64,000 nucleotides of DNA from Pseudomonas sp. Choline-02u-1 (GCF_002836515.1 NZ_PJBC01000013.1:248001-312000), one strand, 5' to 3'; shown: positions 44,440 to 54,435, counted from the first letter of the stretch. Numbers and translations are program-made. The notes: a model not told the origin generated them from the letters alone.

Positions 44440-45027
44440 TTAGTGGTGGCGTGGCTTGAGGATCGCCGGTTTTTCGTCGGGCGCCTGGCACAGCAGGTAC
44501 AGCGCGGTGAGGGCTTCCGGGATTTGTACGATCATGTCGTCCATCAGGTTGGCGTCCTTGGCGATGTCCTCGAACTCAGGCTGCTCGTCGAACAGACCGG
44601 AACCGACCATGATCGGCAGGAGCATTTCGCTGACTTCTTCTTCGGCGGTTTCGAACCAGGCGGCTTCGCGCAGGAACACACCTTCCATGAAACCGATGCA
44701 CCAACCGCGCAGTTCGGAATCGTCCGGCTCTTCGCCCAGATCCAGTTCGCAAGGCAGTTCGAATTCTTCATCCGAGGCCAGTTGACGAGCGATATGCGCT
44801 TTGAGGCCGATCAGTGTGGCTTCGATTTCGGCACGCTGGGCTTCGTCGGCGTAATGCGGCTCTTCGGCGAACAGCGCGTCGATCCACTCGCGCTCCGGGA
44901 CGTCTTCGGAGCAGATCGACAGCGCGGTCAGGTAACCGTGGGCGGCGACGTAATCCAGCGCCTCGTCGTGCAGCTCGTCGGCGTCGAGGAAGACTTGCAG
45001 GCGGGTCAGTTGCTCAGCGAAGGACAT
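44440..45027 (-). CDS. YecA/UPF0149-family protein
   Basis: A 195-residue acidic cytoplasmic protein with the UPF0149 pattern: LDADELHDEALDYVAAHGYLTAL near the start, the RGWCIGFMEGVFL helix and EMLLPIMV. YecA/YgfB-type proteins have no proven catalytic activity. The start ATG is MSFAEQL; a longer in-frame reading continues into the REP doublet and is rejected. This gene lies divergent from recQ, as PA3343 does next to PA3344 in my memory of P. aeruginosa. Confidence 0.82.
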   Translation of the reverse strand: MSFAEQLTRLQVFLDADELHDEALDYVAAHGYLTALSICSEDVPEREWIDALFAEEPHYADEAQRAEIEATLIGLKAHIARQLASDEEFELPCELDLGEEPDDSELRGWCIGFMEGVFLREAAWFETAEEEVSEMLLPIMVGSGLFDEQPEFEDIAKDANLMDDMIVQIPEALTALYLLCQAPDEKPAILKPRHH

Positions 45028-45144
45028 TACGGGGCTACCTTGGGGAATAAACAATGCGGGAATTCTAGGCCTTCTTGCGCGCTCTAGCCAGCCGCTTGGC
45101 AGATTTGCCCAATTACCGGACTTACTGGAAAGGGTGAATAGCCT

Positions 45145-45231
45145 GTGGGAGCGGGCTTGCTCGCGAAGACGGTGTGTCAGGCACTTTTGCATCGACTGAC
45201 CCGCCGCTTGCGCGAGCAAGCGCGCTCTCAC
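45145..45231. repeat. REP doublet (REPIN), canonical orientation
   Basis: GTGGGAGCGGGCTTGCTCGC and inverted GCGCGAGCAAGCGCGCTCTCAC, 87 bp; inner GGTGTGTCAG / CTGACCCGCCG pair. Confidence 0.88.
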
Positions 45232-45298
45232 CGGGTTTTGTGCGTGGCAGGTTTATCAGTGTCTTCTCAGCGGCACCCTCTGCGGCAAAGGCCTCGGG

Positions 45299-45304
45299 TA
45301 TACT
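45299..45304 (+). promoter_or_regulatory. candidate -10 element upstream of recQ
   Basis: GGGTATACTGCCG contains TATACT, close to the sigma-70 consensus and in a context often seen in Pseudomonas promoters. No convincing -35 hexamer 17 bases upstream. Confidence 0.35.
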
Positions 45305-45431
45305 GCCGCGTTTTGCGATCCCTGCTGGCGCTGCGCTGGTCATGCAACGTGTTCTTACGTTTTGTTTAAGCAGCCGAGGCTGCTCTGAACCAGCCTGAGC
45401 AGGGATGTATCGGTAGATTTTTGGAGTTTTT

Positions 45432-47561
45432 ATGCTCGAACAGGCTCAACGCGTCCTCAAGGACATCTTCGGCTACGACAGTTTCCGTGGCCGTCAGGGT
45501 GCGATCATTGAGCGCGTGGCCAGCGGCGGTGATGCGCTGGTGCTGATGCCTACCGGTGGCGGCAAGTCCTTGTGCTTTCAGGTGCCGGCGCTGCTGCGCG
45601 ACGGTCTGGCGGTGGTGGTTTCGCCGTTGATCGCTCTGATGGACGATCAGGTCGCCACCCTTGAAGAACTGGGCGTGGCCGCTGCCGCGTTGAACTCCAC
45701 GCTGAGCGCTGAACAGCAGCGTGATCTCGCTGTGCGGATCAAGCGCGGCGAAGTGAAAATGCTCTATCTGGCCCCCGAGCGTCTGGTCCAGCCGCGCATG
45801 CTGGCGTTCCTGCAAAGCCTGGAAATCGCTTTGTTCGCCATCGACGAAGCGCATTGCGTGTCGCAATGGGGCCACGACTTCCGCCGCGAATACCTGCAAC
45901 TGGGCCAATTGGCGGAACTGTTCCCCAACGTTCCGCGCATTGCCCTGACTGCGACCGCCGACAAGCGCACCCGCGAAGAAATCGTCGATCGCCTGCATCT
46001 GCAGAATGCCGAGCGCTTCCTGTCGAGCTTCGACCGCCCGAACATTTTCTACCGCATCGTCCCGAAAGAGCAGCCGCGCAAGCAATTGCTGGCGTTCCTC
46101 GCCGAGCGGCGCAGCGACGCCGGCATTGTTTATTGCCTGTCGCGCAAGAAGGTCGAAGAAGTTGCGGCATTCCTCAGCGAGCAGGGCTTCCCTGCGCTGC
46201 CGTATCACGCCGGTCTGCCGAATGATCTGCGCGCCTACCATCAGAAGCGCTTCCTTAACGAGGAAGGCCTGATCATGGTCGCCACGGTGGCGTTCGGCAT
46301 GGGCATCGACAAGCCCAACGTGCGCTTTGTCGCGCACCTCGATCTGCCGAAATCCCTCGAGGCGTATTACCAGGAAACCGGACGCGGCGGCCGTGACGGT
46401 CTGCCGGCGGACGCGTGGATGGCCTACGGTCTGCAAGACGTGGTGATGCTCAAACAGATGCTGCAGAACTCCGAAGGCGACGAACGGCACAAGCGTCTGG
46501 AGCAGCACAAGCTCGACGCCATGCTCTCGCTGTGCGAAGAAACCCGCTGCCGCCGGCAGGCATTGCTGGCCTATTTCGACGAAGACATGCCCGAGCCGTG
46601 CGGGCATTGCGACAACTGTGTCGACGGCGTGCAGACCTGGGATGCCACCGAGCCGGCGCGCCAGGCCTTGTCGGCGATTTTCCGCACCGGCCAGCGTTAC
46701 GGTGTCGGCCATCTGGTCGATGTGCTACTGGGCAAGGACAACGAAAAGGTACGCAGCTTTGGCCACCAGCACCTGTCGGTGTTTGGCGTGGGCAAGGCGT
46801 TGAGCGAGAGCGAGTGGCGCTCGCTGTTCCGCCAGTTGGTGGCGCGTGGGTTGGCCGATGTCGATCACGAGGGTTATGGCGGTCTGCGCTTGAATGACAG
46901 TTGCCGGCCGCTGCTCAAAGGCGAAGTGAAACTGGAACTGCGCCGCGACCTGAAACCACAAGTCACCGCCAAAACCGGCAGCAAGAGCCAGGCCAGCCAA
47001 CTGGTGCGCGGCGAGGAACGCGAACAGTGGGAAGCCTTGCGCGCGTTGCGGCGCAAGCTCGCCGAAGAACACGGCGTGCCGCCATACGTCATCTTCCCCG
47101 ACTCGACCCTGTTGGAAATGCTCCGCAGCCAGCCAACCTCGCTGGCGGAAATGGCCACGGTCAGCGGCGTCGGCGCGCGCAAGCTGGAACGCTACGGCGA
47201 AGCTTTCCTCGAAGTGCTCGGCGGCGAGGCCGAAGCGCCGAAAGTGGTGGCCGACGTCCGTCACGAACTGATCACCCTCGCGCGCGCGGGCATGACGCCG
47301 CTGCAGATCGCCGGGCAACTGCAGTGTTCGGAAAAGAACGTCTACGCGATGCTCGCTGAAGCCATCGGCAAGCAGCAATTGTCGCTTGAGCAGGCGTTGG
47401 ACTTGCCTGAGGAACTGATGGGCGAAGTACAGGACGCGTTTCTCGATGGCGAGGGCGAGTTGCCGTCCGTCGCCGAAGTGGCCGAGTTGTTCGCCGGGCG
47501 CGTGCCGGAAGGTGTGCTTTATTGTGTGCGGGCGGCGTTGCAGTCTGAATTCGAGATGTGA
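45432..47561 (+). CDS. recQ: ATP-dependent DNA helicase RecQ
   Basis: A 709-residue superfamily 2 helicase with Walker A TGGGKS, motif [16 protein letters not shown], and motif [13 protein letters not shown] four-cysteine zinc site follows ([16 protein letters not shown]), then the RQC winged helix (about 410-520) and an HRDC domain (about 535-615, [16 protein letters not shown]). The last 90 residues add a helix-turn-helix-like tail ([21 protein letters not shown]), common in Pseudomonas RecQ. It acts 3'-5' in recombination and replication repair. GGAG precedes the ATG. Confidence 0.96.
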   Translation: MLEQAQRVLKDIFGYDSFRGRQGAIIERVASGGDALVLMPTGGGKSLCFQVPALLRDGLAVVVSPLIALMDDQVATLEELGVAAAALNSTLSAEQQRDLAVRIKRGEVKMLYLAPERLVQPRMLAFLQSLEIALFAIDEAHCVSQWGHDFRREYLQLGQLAELFPNVPRIALTATADKRTREEIVDRLHLQNAERFLSSFDRPNIFYRIVPKEQPRKQLLAFLAERRSDAGIVYCLSRKKVEEVAAFLSEQGFPALPYHAGLPNDLRAYHQKRFLNEEGLIMVATVAFGMGIDKPNVRFVAHLDLPKSLEAYYQETGRGGRDGLPADAWMAYGLQDVVMLKQMLQNSEGDERHKRLEQHKLDAMLSLCEETRCRRQALLAYFDEDMPEPCGHCDNCVDGVQTWDATEPARQALSAIFRTGQRYGVGHLVDVLLGKDNEKVRSFGHQHLSVFGVGKALSESEWRSLFRQLVARGLADVDHEGYGGLRLNDSCRPLLKGEVKLELRRDLKPQVTAKTGSKSQASQLVRGEEREQWEALRALRRKLAEEHGVPPYVIFPDSTLLEMLRSQPTSLAEMATVSGVGARKLERYGEAFLEVLGGEAEAPKVVADVRHELITLARAGMTPLQIAGQLQCSEKNVYAMLAEAIGKQQLSLEQALDLPEELMGEVQDAFLDGEGELPSVAEVAELFAGRVPEGVLYCVRAALQSEFEM

Positions 47562-47693
47562 AGCGACGTTTGCGCCAAGCCCCGTTCAGTTGTAACGATT
47601 CAGTACAGAGCCACCCTTGCCTATAACTGCCGCTCATGCTTAGCTGACTAATAATTAGATTTTCCGTATTTTCAGTCTAACCGTGAGTGTTTT

Positions 47694-48128
47694 ATGCCGT
47701 TAACCGATCAACATCGCTTTGGTATGCAACTGGCCCAGATGTCCCGTGGCTGGCGTGCCGAACTGGATCGTCGTCTCGCCGGGCTGGGCCTGTCGCAGGC
47801 GCGCTGGCTGGTACTGCTGCATCTGGCGCGCTTTGAAGAGGCGCCGACCCAACGCGAACTGGCGCAAAGTGTCGGCGTCGAAGGTCCGACTCTGGCGCGC
47901 TTGCTCGATAGTCTGGAAAACCAGGGACTGGTGCAACGCCAGTCAGTGATGGAAGACCGTCGGGCGAAAAAAATCGTGCTCTGCGCACCCGCTCTACCTC
48001 TGATCGAACAAATCGAAACGATTGCCACGCAACTGCGCCACGAATTATTCGAAGGCGTCGACGAGGCGGATTTAAAGGTGTGCATGCGCGTGCACGGGCA
48101 CATTCTGGCCAATCTGGAAAAATCCTGA
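47694..48128 (+). CDS. MarR-family transcriptional regulator
   Basis: A 144-residue MarR/SlyA-type regulator: dimerisation helices at both ends and a central winged helix (PTQRELAQSVGVEGPTLARLLDSLENQGLVQRQ, then wing EDRRAKKI). Members usually repress and release DNA on binding phenolic ligands or oxidation. It lies between recQ and the fimV-like gene, matching PA3341. Its target is not evident; the AT-rich 130-base gap before it could hold its own operator. Confidence 0.92.
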   Translation: MPLTDQHRFGMQLAQMSRGWRAELDRRLAGLGLSQARWLVLLHLARFEEAPTQRELAQSVGVEGPTLARLLDSLENQGLVQRQSVMEDRRAKKIVLCAPALPLIEQIETIATQLRHELFEGVDEADLKVCMRVHGHILANLEKS

Positions 48129-48255
48129 GGCACATCCCAACGCCGATTTTTTGAGAGATCGCTCTGAGCCGACTATAAGAACTACTGGGCAATATCGTGT
48201 TCGTACCGGATGTGCGAACGCATAGAAACCGGTTTTGCTTATTTAAGGGATGCTC

Positions 48256-50058
48256 ATGCTCGCAAGTCGGCAAGTGCTGTGCGGGGGCGCCAAATGGCTG
48301 CTCGCTGCCGGTCTATTCAGCTATTCGACCTGGTCGATGGCGTTGGGGTTGGGCGAAATCACTGTTCATTCGGCCCTGAATCAGCCGTTCAAGGCCGACA
48401 TCGCGCTGGTCGATGTCGGCACGTTGACGCAAAACGATCTCTCGGCCAGCCTGGCCTCGGCAGATGAATTCGGCCGGGCCGGCGTCGAGCGGGTGTTCTT
48501 TCTCAACGACCTCAAGTTCACCCCGATCCTGCATGGCAATCGCCAGATGATCCGGGTGACCTCGAACAAGCCGGTCAACGAACCCTTCCTCAACTTCCTC
48601 GTGCAGCTCGATCAGCCCAACGGCCGCCTGCTGCGCGAGTACACGGTGCTGATCGACCCGCCGGGTTCGCCGGGCATCGTGCCCGCCACCGACGAGCCGG
48701 ATCCGCGCCCGCAATCCTCCGAATTCCCAACCGTCGAACCGGTTACCGCACCGCCCCAGGCTGCCCAAGGCAAACGCACTGCCGCGCCCCTACCGCCAAC
48801 GCCAGCGGCACCTGCCAACGATGCGCAGGCCGAGCAACTGGCTGCCAGCGTGTTGCTGACCCAGCAGCTGCAAAAGACCCTCGACGAACAGAACCTCAGA
48901 CTGCAAGAGCAGCAATTGCAAATAGCCGACGGCAAGAAGCAGATCGAAGATTTGCAAACCCGTCTGGCCGAAGTGCAGAGAGCTCCGCCACCGGCCGCGG
49001 TCGCAGCTGTTCCGGCGGCCGTTTCGGCCCCCGTCGAGGCGACAGACGACGGTTTGAACTGGCCACTGCTCGGCGGGCTGATCGTGCTGCTGGGTGCGCT
49101 GGCGGCATTGTTTCTACGCCGCCGTCAGCAACGTTCGACAGCCGATGGCACGCCGCTGCCGCTATTGCCGGTGAGCGCCGAAGATGACGTCGATGAGCCA
49201 GAACTTCAACAATCTGTCGGTTCGCACGCGGCCACTGATCATCGCGACGAACCCGGTGCCGGCGATGTGCTGGAAGCCGTGGGCATTTATCTGGCCTATG
49301 GCCGGCTCAACGAAGCGGCCGGGCTGCTGCGCGATGCCTTGTACAAGGAGCCTGAGCGCACCGATCTTGGTTTGCAGTTGCTGGAAGTTCTTGGGCGCCA
49401 AGGTGACAGCGCCGCCTATGAACAGCAGGAGGAACACCTGCGGGCACTCGGCGTTGATGACCGCACACTGGTTGAGGCGCGTGCTCGCCATCCAAAACTG
49501 GCAGGCGCCGCACCGGCGGCATTCGCAGCAACGCCGATCGCAGCCGAATTGCCCTTGGCCACAGCGGCGACCGTTTCGGTGCCCCTCGCATCGACGCTCG
49601 GCGCTCCCGAGGATGATTTCGAATTGAATCTGAGTGAGCTGTCGATGGATTCAAACTGGGATCTCAACGACAGCCGCACCGATTCCGCCGCACCGCCGAT
49701 TGATGATCCGGAGTTGGGCACAAGCCTGTCCGTGCTGCCGGTCGACTTCGAGCTGCCACAGGCTGCATCTGGGGAAGAAGCCGAACTTGAATGGATCCCC
49801 GAACCCGACGCCCAGCCGCTCGACGATGACTTCCTCAATGCGTTCGGCGATCCCGAGCCGTCGCCGGCATTGGAGCCTCTGGATCTGCAATTACCCGAGT
49901 CCAGCGAGACCGAGGCTGCTGGCAAGCTCGAACAGGCCCAAACCTGCATCGACGACGGCGACATCGACAGTGCGATCGCGCTGCTCAACGAATTGCTCAA
50001 GGAAGGGGATGAGCCATTGCGGCAAACAGCGAGGACGTTGTTGGCGGGGATTCGTTGA
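48256..50058 (+). CDS. FimV-like membrane protein
   Basis: A 600-residue protein organised like FimV/HubP: signal sequence (to about residue 30), a conserved N-terminal domain (LGEITVHSALNQPFKADIALVDV..VLIDPP, residues 31-136), a Pro-rich linker, a short coiled coil (about 195-245), one membrane segment (about 269-288, LLGGLIVLLGALAALFL), an acidic cytoplasmic region, and a C-terminal FimV domain (TCIDDGDIDSAIALLNELL). No LysM domain is visible. FimV proteins organise the cell pole and type IV pili; this shorter paralogue (cf. PA3340) has no known role. The second of two nearby ATGs fits the AAGGG site. Confidence 0.85.
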   Translation: MLASRQVLCGGAKWLLAAGLFSYSTWSMALGLGEITVHSALNQPFKADIALVDVGTLTQNDLSASLASADEFGRAGVERVFFLNDLKFTPILHGNRQMIRVTSNKPVNEPFLNFLVQLDQPNGRLLREYTVLIDPPGSPGIVPATDEPDPRPQSSEFPTVEPVTAPPQAAQGKRTAAPLPPTPAAPANDAQAEQLAASVLLTQQLQKTLDEQNLRLQEQQLQIADGKKQIEDLQTRLAEVQRAPPPAAVAAVPAAVSAPVEATDDGLNWPLLGGLIVLLGALAALFLRRRQQRSTADGTPLPLLPVSAEDDVDEPELQQSVGSHAATDHRDEPGAGDVLEAVGIYLAYGRLNEAAGLLRDALYKEPERTDLGLQLLEVLGRQGDSAAYEQQEEHLRALGVDDRTLVEARARHPKLAGAAPAAFAATPIAAELPLATAATVSVPLASTLGAPEDDFELNLSELSMDSNWDLNDSRTDSAAPPIDDPELGTSLSVLPVDFELPQAASGEEAELEWIPEPDAQPLDDDFLNAFGDPEPSPALEPLDLQLPESSETEAAGKLEQAQTCIDDGDIDSAIALLNELLKEGDEPLRQTARTLLAGIR

Positions 50059-50092
50059 CTGCCGACGGATTACAGGTTTCTCCAGGACCGCT

Positions 50093-50155
50093 TTCGCGAG
50101 CAGGCTCGCTCCCACCATGAAATGAGTTGTCCTTGTGGGAGCGAGCCTGTTCGCC
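50093..50155. repeat. REP doublet, reversed orientation, short spacer
   Basis: TTTCGCGAGCAGGCTCGCTCCCAC then GTGGGAGCGAGCCTGTTCGC, 63 bp; the CAGGCTCGC variant is shared by both arms. Confidence 0.88.
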
Positions 50156-50161
50156 AGGACG

Positions 50162-52351
50162 TCAGAACGTCTGCCCCAGATTCAGATAAACCGCCTGCTC
50201 ATCGGCATCATTCAATCCATAAGTGAAATTCAACGGTCCCAGCGGCGTGTCGAAGCCGATAAACACGCTCGCGGCGTTGATGTAGCCGCTGTCAAATGCG
50301 TTGTCGTTATTCCACGCCCGACCGCGTTCCAGCGAGGCGCCGGCGTACAGCGGGAAATCCAGCGGCAGATACGAGCGCGGCGTCAGGCGGCGGTAGTACA
50401 CGGCGCGCATCAAGCTGACGTTCTGCCCGGACAACGCGTCCTCACGGAACCCCGACAACTGCCGCGCGCCGCCAAGCAGGAAGCTTGAAGTCACCACATT
50501 GGCATTGTCCAGCGTGCGGCCGTAGCGCCCGCCGAGTATCAGCGTATCCGGGCCGTGGCTCATGGCCTTGTCGAAATTCAACTCCCACTGGCGATAGCGG
50601 GTGTCTGAGCTCAGTCCCGGTTCGAACTGGGTGAAGGTCAGGCTCACCTCTTTGCCCGTATGTGGAAAGTAGACGTTGTCCAGCGAGTCGTACGAATACT
50701 TCACGGTATAGAAGCCTTCGTTGAAGCTCTCGCTCGGCAAATCCTGATCGCCGATGCGCACGTCAGCCTCGCCCCAGGCCTGGCCGACGCCAAGCCGCAC
50801 TTCGCCGTTGTTGCCGATCTGCCGGCCAAGGTTGAGGCCGAAACCGTAGCGCTCGACGCGATATTGGGCGATCGGATCGTTATCCAGCACCGAGTCGACG
50901 TTCTGCGCCTCGAACGACGCATACGGCGCGACGAAATAGCGCGAGCCGACATCCAGCGGCTGATAGAACTCGCTGTACAGCTCCTGCTTGTCGCCGATTT
51001 GCGCCCGGGTCAGCCATTCCGCACCGAGTCGGTTGATGCCGTTGACGCGATAGCTGGCGCCGAGATTGAAAGCACTGTCGCCGCGCATGTCGTCCGACAG
51101 GTTGAGGCCAACCCGCAAGTAATCGGTGCCGCTGCGCTTGCCGCTGGCACTGATGACCAGGGTGTGATCCTGGCCTTTGTGCACCACGCGGTAACGCACC
51201 TGATCGAAGTAATCGAGGCCGTACAACGTGCCCATGTCCGAATGCAGGCGGCCCAGATCCAGCGGCGCGCCGATCGGCTGGCGGATGTAATAGCGAATCA
51301 CGGCATCGTCGACTTTCGAGTCGTTTTCGACGCGGATGGCCGTGATGATCGGCGTGCGCTGTCCCGGTTGGCGGGCGGCGTTGAGTTCGGCGTCCTGGGT
51401 TTCAGTTGGCTTCAGTTGTGCCAGCCGCGCATCGAGGATTCGGGTGGCGCGGTAACCGGCATCGATCATCTCCTGAGCCTTGCCGAAATCGGTCACGCCG
51501 AACGCGGCCAGCGCGGGTTGGATCAATACGTCATCGGCATGCAGAGCTGCCAGTTGCTCTTCGGAGTTGCGCCGGGTCATCAGGGTAATCGACTGATTGA
51601 GCACATCCACCACCGTGGTCAACTGCTTGCGGTTGCGCAGCGGCGTGCCGATGTCGACGACGATGGCGATGTCGACACCCATTTCCCGTGCGACGTCCAG
51701 CGGGATGTTGTCGGTCATGCCGCCGTCGACCAGCAGGCGGCCGTCGAGCTCGACCGGGGCGAACACCGCGGGGATCGACATGCTCGCGCGAATCACCTGG
51801 GGCAGGTGGCCTTTGCGAAACACCACTTTTTCGCCATTGGCGATGTCGGTGGTCACGGCGCGAAAGGGGATCGGCAGTTTGTCGAAGTCGCGGGTGTCGC
51901 TGGTGTGGGCCAGCAGGCTTTCCAGCAACAGCGCGAGGTTCTGACCCTGGATAACCCCCAACGGCAGGCCGAGGCTGCCGTCGTCGCGAAAGCTGAGTTT
52001 CTGCTTCACCAGAAAGTCGCGATCGTCCTGCTTGCGCCGGAACGGCACATCTTCGCGCGGCGGTGCGTCGGACAGCGCTGCTTGCCAGTCGATGCTCAGC
52101 GCGAGTTTCTCCAGTTCATCGACCTTGTAGCCCGAGGCGTACAGGCCGCCGACCACCGCGCCCATGCTGGTCCCGGCAATCGCGTCGATCGTGATGCCTT
52201 GTTCTTCCAGTGCTTTGAGCACGCCGATGTGCGCCAGCCCGCGCGCGGCACCGCCGGACAACACCAGACCGACTTTCGGTCGTGGCGCTTCACTGGCATG
52301 AAGCAGCAGGGGAAGGAAACCAAGCAGCAGGCAGAACAGCAAACGGCGCAT
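50162..52351 (-). CDS. plpD: PlpD-type patatin phospholipase, type Vd secretion
   Basis: A 729-residue precursor: signal peptide (about 1-20), patatin phospholipase domain with oxyanion loop SGGAARG, nucleophile Ser62 (GTSMG) and Asp209 (DGG), a POTRA domain (about 335-415) and a C-terminal 16-strand-type barrel ending in Phe. This single-chain patatin-POTRA-barrel layout defines PlpD, the prototype type Vd autotransporter (PA3339). The passenger would cross the outer membrane by the fused barrel and act on phospholipids. It is convergent with the fimV-like gene. Confidence 0.92.
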   Translation of the reverse strand: MRRLLFCLLLGFLPLLLHASEAPRPKVGLVLSGGAARGLAHIGVLKALEEQGITIDAIAGTSMGAVVGGLYASGYKVDELEKLALSIDWQAALSDAPPREDVPFRRKQDDRDFLVKQKLSFRDDGSLGLPLGVIQGQNLALLLESLLAHTSDTRDFDKLPIPFRAVTTDIANGEKVVFRKGHLPQVIRASMSIPAVFAPVELDGRLLVDGGMTDNIPLDVAREMGVDIAIVVDIGTPLRNRKQLTTVVDVLNQSITLMTRRNSEEQLAALHADDVLIQPALAAFGVTDFGKAQEMIDAGYRATRILDARLAQLKPTETQDAELNAARQPGQRTPIITAIRVENDSKVDDAVIRYYIRQPIGAPLDLGRLHSDMGTLYGLDYFDQVRYRVVHKGQDHTLVISASGKRSGTDYLRVGLNLSDDMRGDSAFNLGASYRVNGINRLGAEWLTRAQIGDKQELYSEFYQPLDVGSRYFVAPYASFEAQNVDSVLDNDPIAQYRVERYGFGLNLGRQIGNNGEVRLGVGQAWGEADVRIGDQDLPSESFNEGFYTVKYSYDSLDNVYFPHTGKEVSLTFTQFEPGLSSDTRYRQWELNFDKAMSHGPDTLILGGRYGRTLDNANVVTSSFLLGGARQLSGFREDALSGQNVSLMRAVYYRRLTPRSYLPLDFPLYAGASLERGRAWNNDNAFDSGYINAASVFIGFDTPLGPLNFTYGLNDADEQAVYLNLGQTF

Positions 52352-52382
52352 TGTGAGTCTCTGGGCAAGCGGTAAAGCCGGC

Positions 52383-52388
52383 TATTAT
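52383..52388 (+). promoter_or_regulatory. candidate -10 element of the SelW-like gene
   Basis: GGCTATTATAGCGGCG holds TATTAT, 35 bases before the ATG. No convincing -35 was found. Confidence 0.3.
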
Positions 52389-52422
52389 AGCGGCGCCCTC
52401 TGTCTCAGGAGTTTCAGCGATC

Positions 52423-52710
52423 ATGACCGTCGCCAAAGCCGAAGTTGTCATAACTTATTGCACCCAATGCCAGTGGCTGCTGCGCGCGGCGTGGCTGGCC
52501 CAGGAGCTGCTCAGCACCTTCGCTGACGAGCTGGGCAAAGTGTCATTGGTGCCGGGCACCGGCGGGGTGTTTCACATCACTTGTGCGGGTGTGCAGATCT
52601 GGGAGCGCAAGGCCGACGGTGGCTTCCCCGAAGCCAAGGTTTTGAAGCAGCGGGTGCGCGATCAGATCGATCCTGACCGCGACCTCGGTCACAACGACCG
52701 CGCTCAGTGA
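52423..52710 (+). CDS. SelT/SelW/SelH-family (Rdx) protein
   Basis: A 95-residue thioredoxin-like protein with a CxxC motif (YCTQCQWLLRA) in place of the Cys-Sec of selenoprotein W and the strand GTGGVFHITCAGVQIWERK. Rdx proteins are predicted redox proteins linked to glutathione. It is divergent from plpD, and its last seven bases overlap the convergent DMT transporter gene. Confidence 0.9.
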   Translation: MTVAKAEVVITYCTQCQWLLRAAWLAQELLSTFADELGKVSLVPGTGGVFHITCAGVQIWERKADGGFPEAKVLKQRVRDQIDPDRDLGHNDRAQ

Positions 52711-53597
52711 GAGGCGGCCTCGGCGGCGACGGTTTTTTTGTCGCTGCCGCCTGACATCCGCGCCGACACTACGATAGCGATGATGATCAACGCGCCACCG
52801 ATGAGCATGCGCAGGGTCGGGGTTTCACTGAACAGCAGCCAGGCGAGGGTGATGCCGTAAACCGGCTCCATGGCGAATACCACCGCCGCCGTGCGCGCCT
52901 TGATCACCGCCAGACTGGCGACGAACAGGCTGTGCGCCACGCCCGTGCAGAACACTCCGAGCAGGGCGATCCACAACCAGTCCAGCGCGCGCACCGCACT
53001 CAACTGCGGCGCTGCAACCGGCAACAGACACAACGCCACGACAACGTTCTGGCACAACGCCGCCTGCACCGCCGGGATGCGTCCGGAACTGGCGCGGTTG
53101 GTCAGCGACAGCAGGGAAAACAGCAGGCCGGACAACACTGCCCAAAGCAAGCCGACTGTCGCGCCGCTGCCCAGATCGAACGCCGGAGTTACCAGCCCCA
53201 GACCGATGGTTACCAACACGACCAGGACGATTTCATTGGCACGGATGCGTTCGCGGAAAATCAGCCCTTCGAGTATCACCGTAAACGCCGGGAAGCTGGC
53301 AAAGCCCAACGTGGCGATGGCCACTCCGGCGATCTTCACCGATACGAAAAAACTCACCCAATGTCCGGCCAGCAACACCCCGCTCAGCGCCAGGCGTCGC
53401 CAGTCGACTGCTTGCAGTTTTTGCCAGCCGCTCTGGCTGGCGAATCGAGCGAAGAAGGCCAGGGCAAGCACGGCGAAGGCGGCGCGCCCGAACACAATGA
53501 CCGCCGGCGACGCGGCAGCGAGTTTGCCGAACACACCGGTCAGGCCGAACATCAAAGCGCCGATATGCAGGGCGCCGAGGGCGGTACGCGGAGTCAT
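52704..53597 (-). CDS. DMT-superfamily (EamA) transporter
   Basis: A 297-residue membrane protein with ten predicted segments; EamA repeats around LFGLTGVFGKLAAASPAVIVFGRA and TGVAHSLFVASLAVIKARTAAVVFAMEPVYGITLAWLLFSE. Probably an exporter of unknown substrate. The upstream AraC gene is on the same strand, its stop 73 bases before this ATG, and may regulate it, a common AraC-EamA pairing. Confidence 0.87.
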   Translation of the reverse strand: MTPRTALGALHIGALMFGLTGVFGKLAAASPAVIVFGRAAFAVLALAFFARFASQSGWQKLQAVDWRRLALSGVLLAGHWVSFFVSVKIAGVAIATLGFASFPAFTVILEGLIFRERIRANEIVLVVLVTIGLGLVTPAFDLGSGATVGLLWAVLSGLLFSLLSLTNRASSGRIPAVQAALCQNVVVALCLLPVAAPQLSAVRALDWLWIALLGVFCTGVAHSLFVASLAVIKARTAAVVFAMEPVYGITLAWLLFSETPTLRMLIGGALIIIAIVVSARMSGGSDKKTVAAEAASH

Positions 53598-53670
53598 TGC
53601 AATCCTTTTATCTCAAACACAATCTCAACTGCATATTGAACCGGGGGATGGCCAGGAGTCTGTCGCGAGG

Positions 53671-54435
53671 CTAGCGATTTTTGTCGCAGGAGTCGCGCCG
53701 CAACTGGCGCGGCGAGGCGCCGAACTCACGCAGCATCGCCGCAGAAAAAGCGCTTTGCGATGAATAACCGACACGGCTGGCGATTTCACCGATCGGCAGC
53801 GACGTGTCGCGCAACAGTTGCACGGCCAGAAGCAGGCGCCGACTGCGGATATAGTCCATCGGCGTCTGCCCGCACTCAGCCATGAAGCGTGCGTGCAGTC
53901 GCGCACTCGACAACCCCGCGACCCGCGCCAGGTCGGCGACTTGCAGCGGATACGCAGCGTTTCGCTCGATGTGCGCGTCCAGCACGACATAGGGCAGACG
54001 GCGAGCAGCGACTTCGGCAGGCCGCGCGTGGTTGAGGCTGGCCAGCAGCAGCACCGCGCCTTGCTGTGCGATCACCGGGTCGCTGACCGGGCTGTTGGCC
54101 AACCAACTGATTAATTGGCTCTGCTGCGCATTCAGCGATGACCGCCCCGCCTGATCGAACAGTCGGCGACTGGCGTCGGCGTGATCGCCCAGAGCGTTCG
54201 TCAGCCACTGGTCGTCGGGGATATCCAGCACCAGACACTGGCTGCCCTCGGGACTGCCGCACGCATGGTGGGCACCGGACGGGATGACTACGAAACTGCG
54301 TTGACGGACCTGACTGCCGCGCCCCTCGACCTCGAAATCCAGCGCACCGGACAGCCCGAACACCAATTGCGGGTGGTTGTGGCTGTGGACGATCAGGTCG
54401 TGATTGTACTGTCGCAGAGTAAGGATCGGTCGCAT
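53671..54435 (-). CDS. AraC-family transcriptional regulator
   Basis: A 254-residue regulator. Residues 1-95 form a cupin-like sensing domain (HSHNHPQLVFGLSGALDFEV, VIPSGAHHACGS with candidate metal- or ligand-binding histidines); residues about 155-250 hold the two AraC helix-turn-helix units (LQVADLARVAGLSSARLHARF; IGEIASRVGYSSQSAFSAAMLREFGASPRQLR). The ATG of MRPILTL is preferred because the residues upstream are not domain-like. The following EamA transporter gene is the likely target. Confidence 0.9.
   Translation of the reverse strand: MRPILTLRQYNHDLIVHSHNHPQLVFGLSGALDFEVEGRGSQVRQRSFVVIPSGAHHACGSPEGSQCLVLDIPDDQWLTNALGDHADASRRLFDQAGRSSLNAQQSQLISWLANSPVSDPVIAQQGAVLLLASLNHARPAEVAARRLPYVVLDAHIERNAAYPLQVADLARVAGLSSARLHARFMAECGQTPMDYIRSRRLLLAVQLLRDTSLPIGEIASRVGYSSQSAFSAAMLREFGASPRQLRRDSCDKNR

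Larger units (their letters stand above)
45028..45431. other. 404-bp gene-free region upstream of recQ
   Basis: Contains one REP doublet, a -10-like TATACT 128 bases before recQ and a small inverted pair CTGCTC / GAGCAG (about 45379-45401). No coding frame is supported. Confidence 0.55.

Noticed and set aside
44440..45231. Longer YecA-like protein starting inside the REP doublet
   Set aside because: The extra N-terminus is translated repeat sequence; the inner ATG (MSFAEQL) gives the normal family start.
50660..52375. 571-codon frame antisense to plpD
   Set aside because: Shadow of a complete PlpD; no start signal and low-complexity composition.
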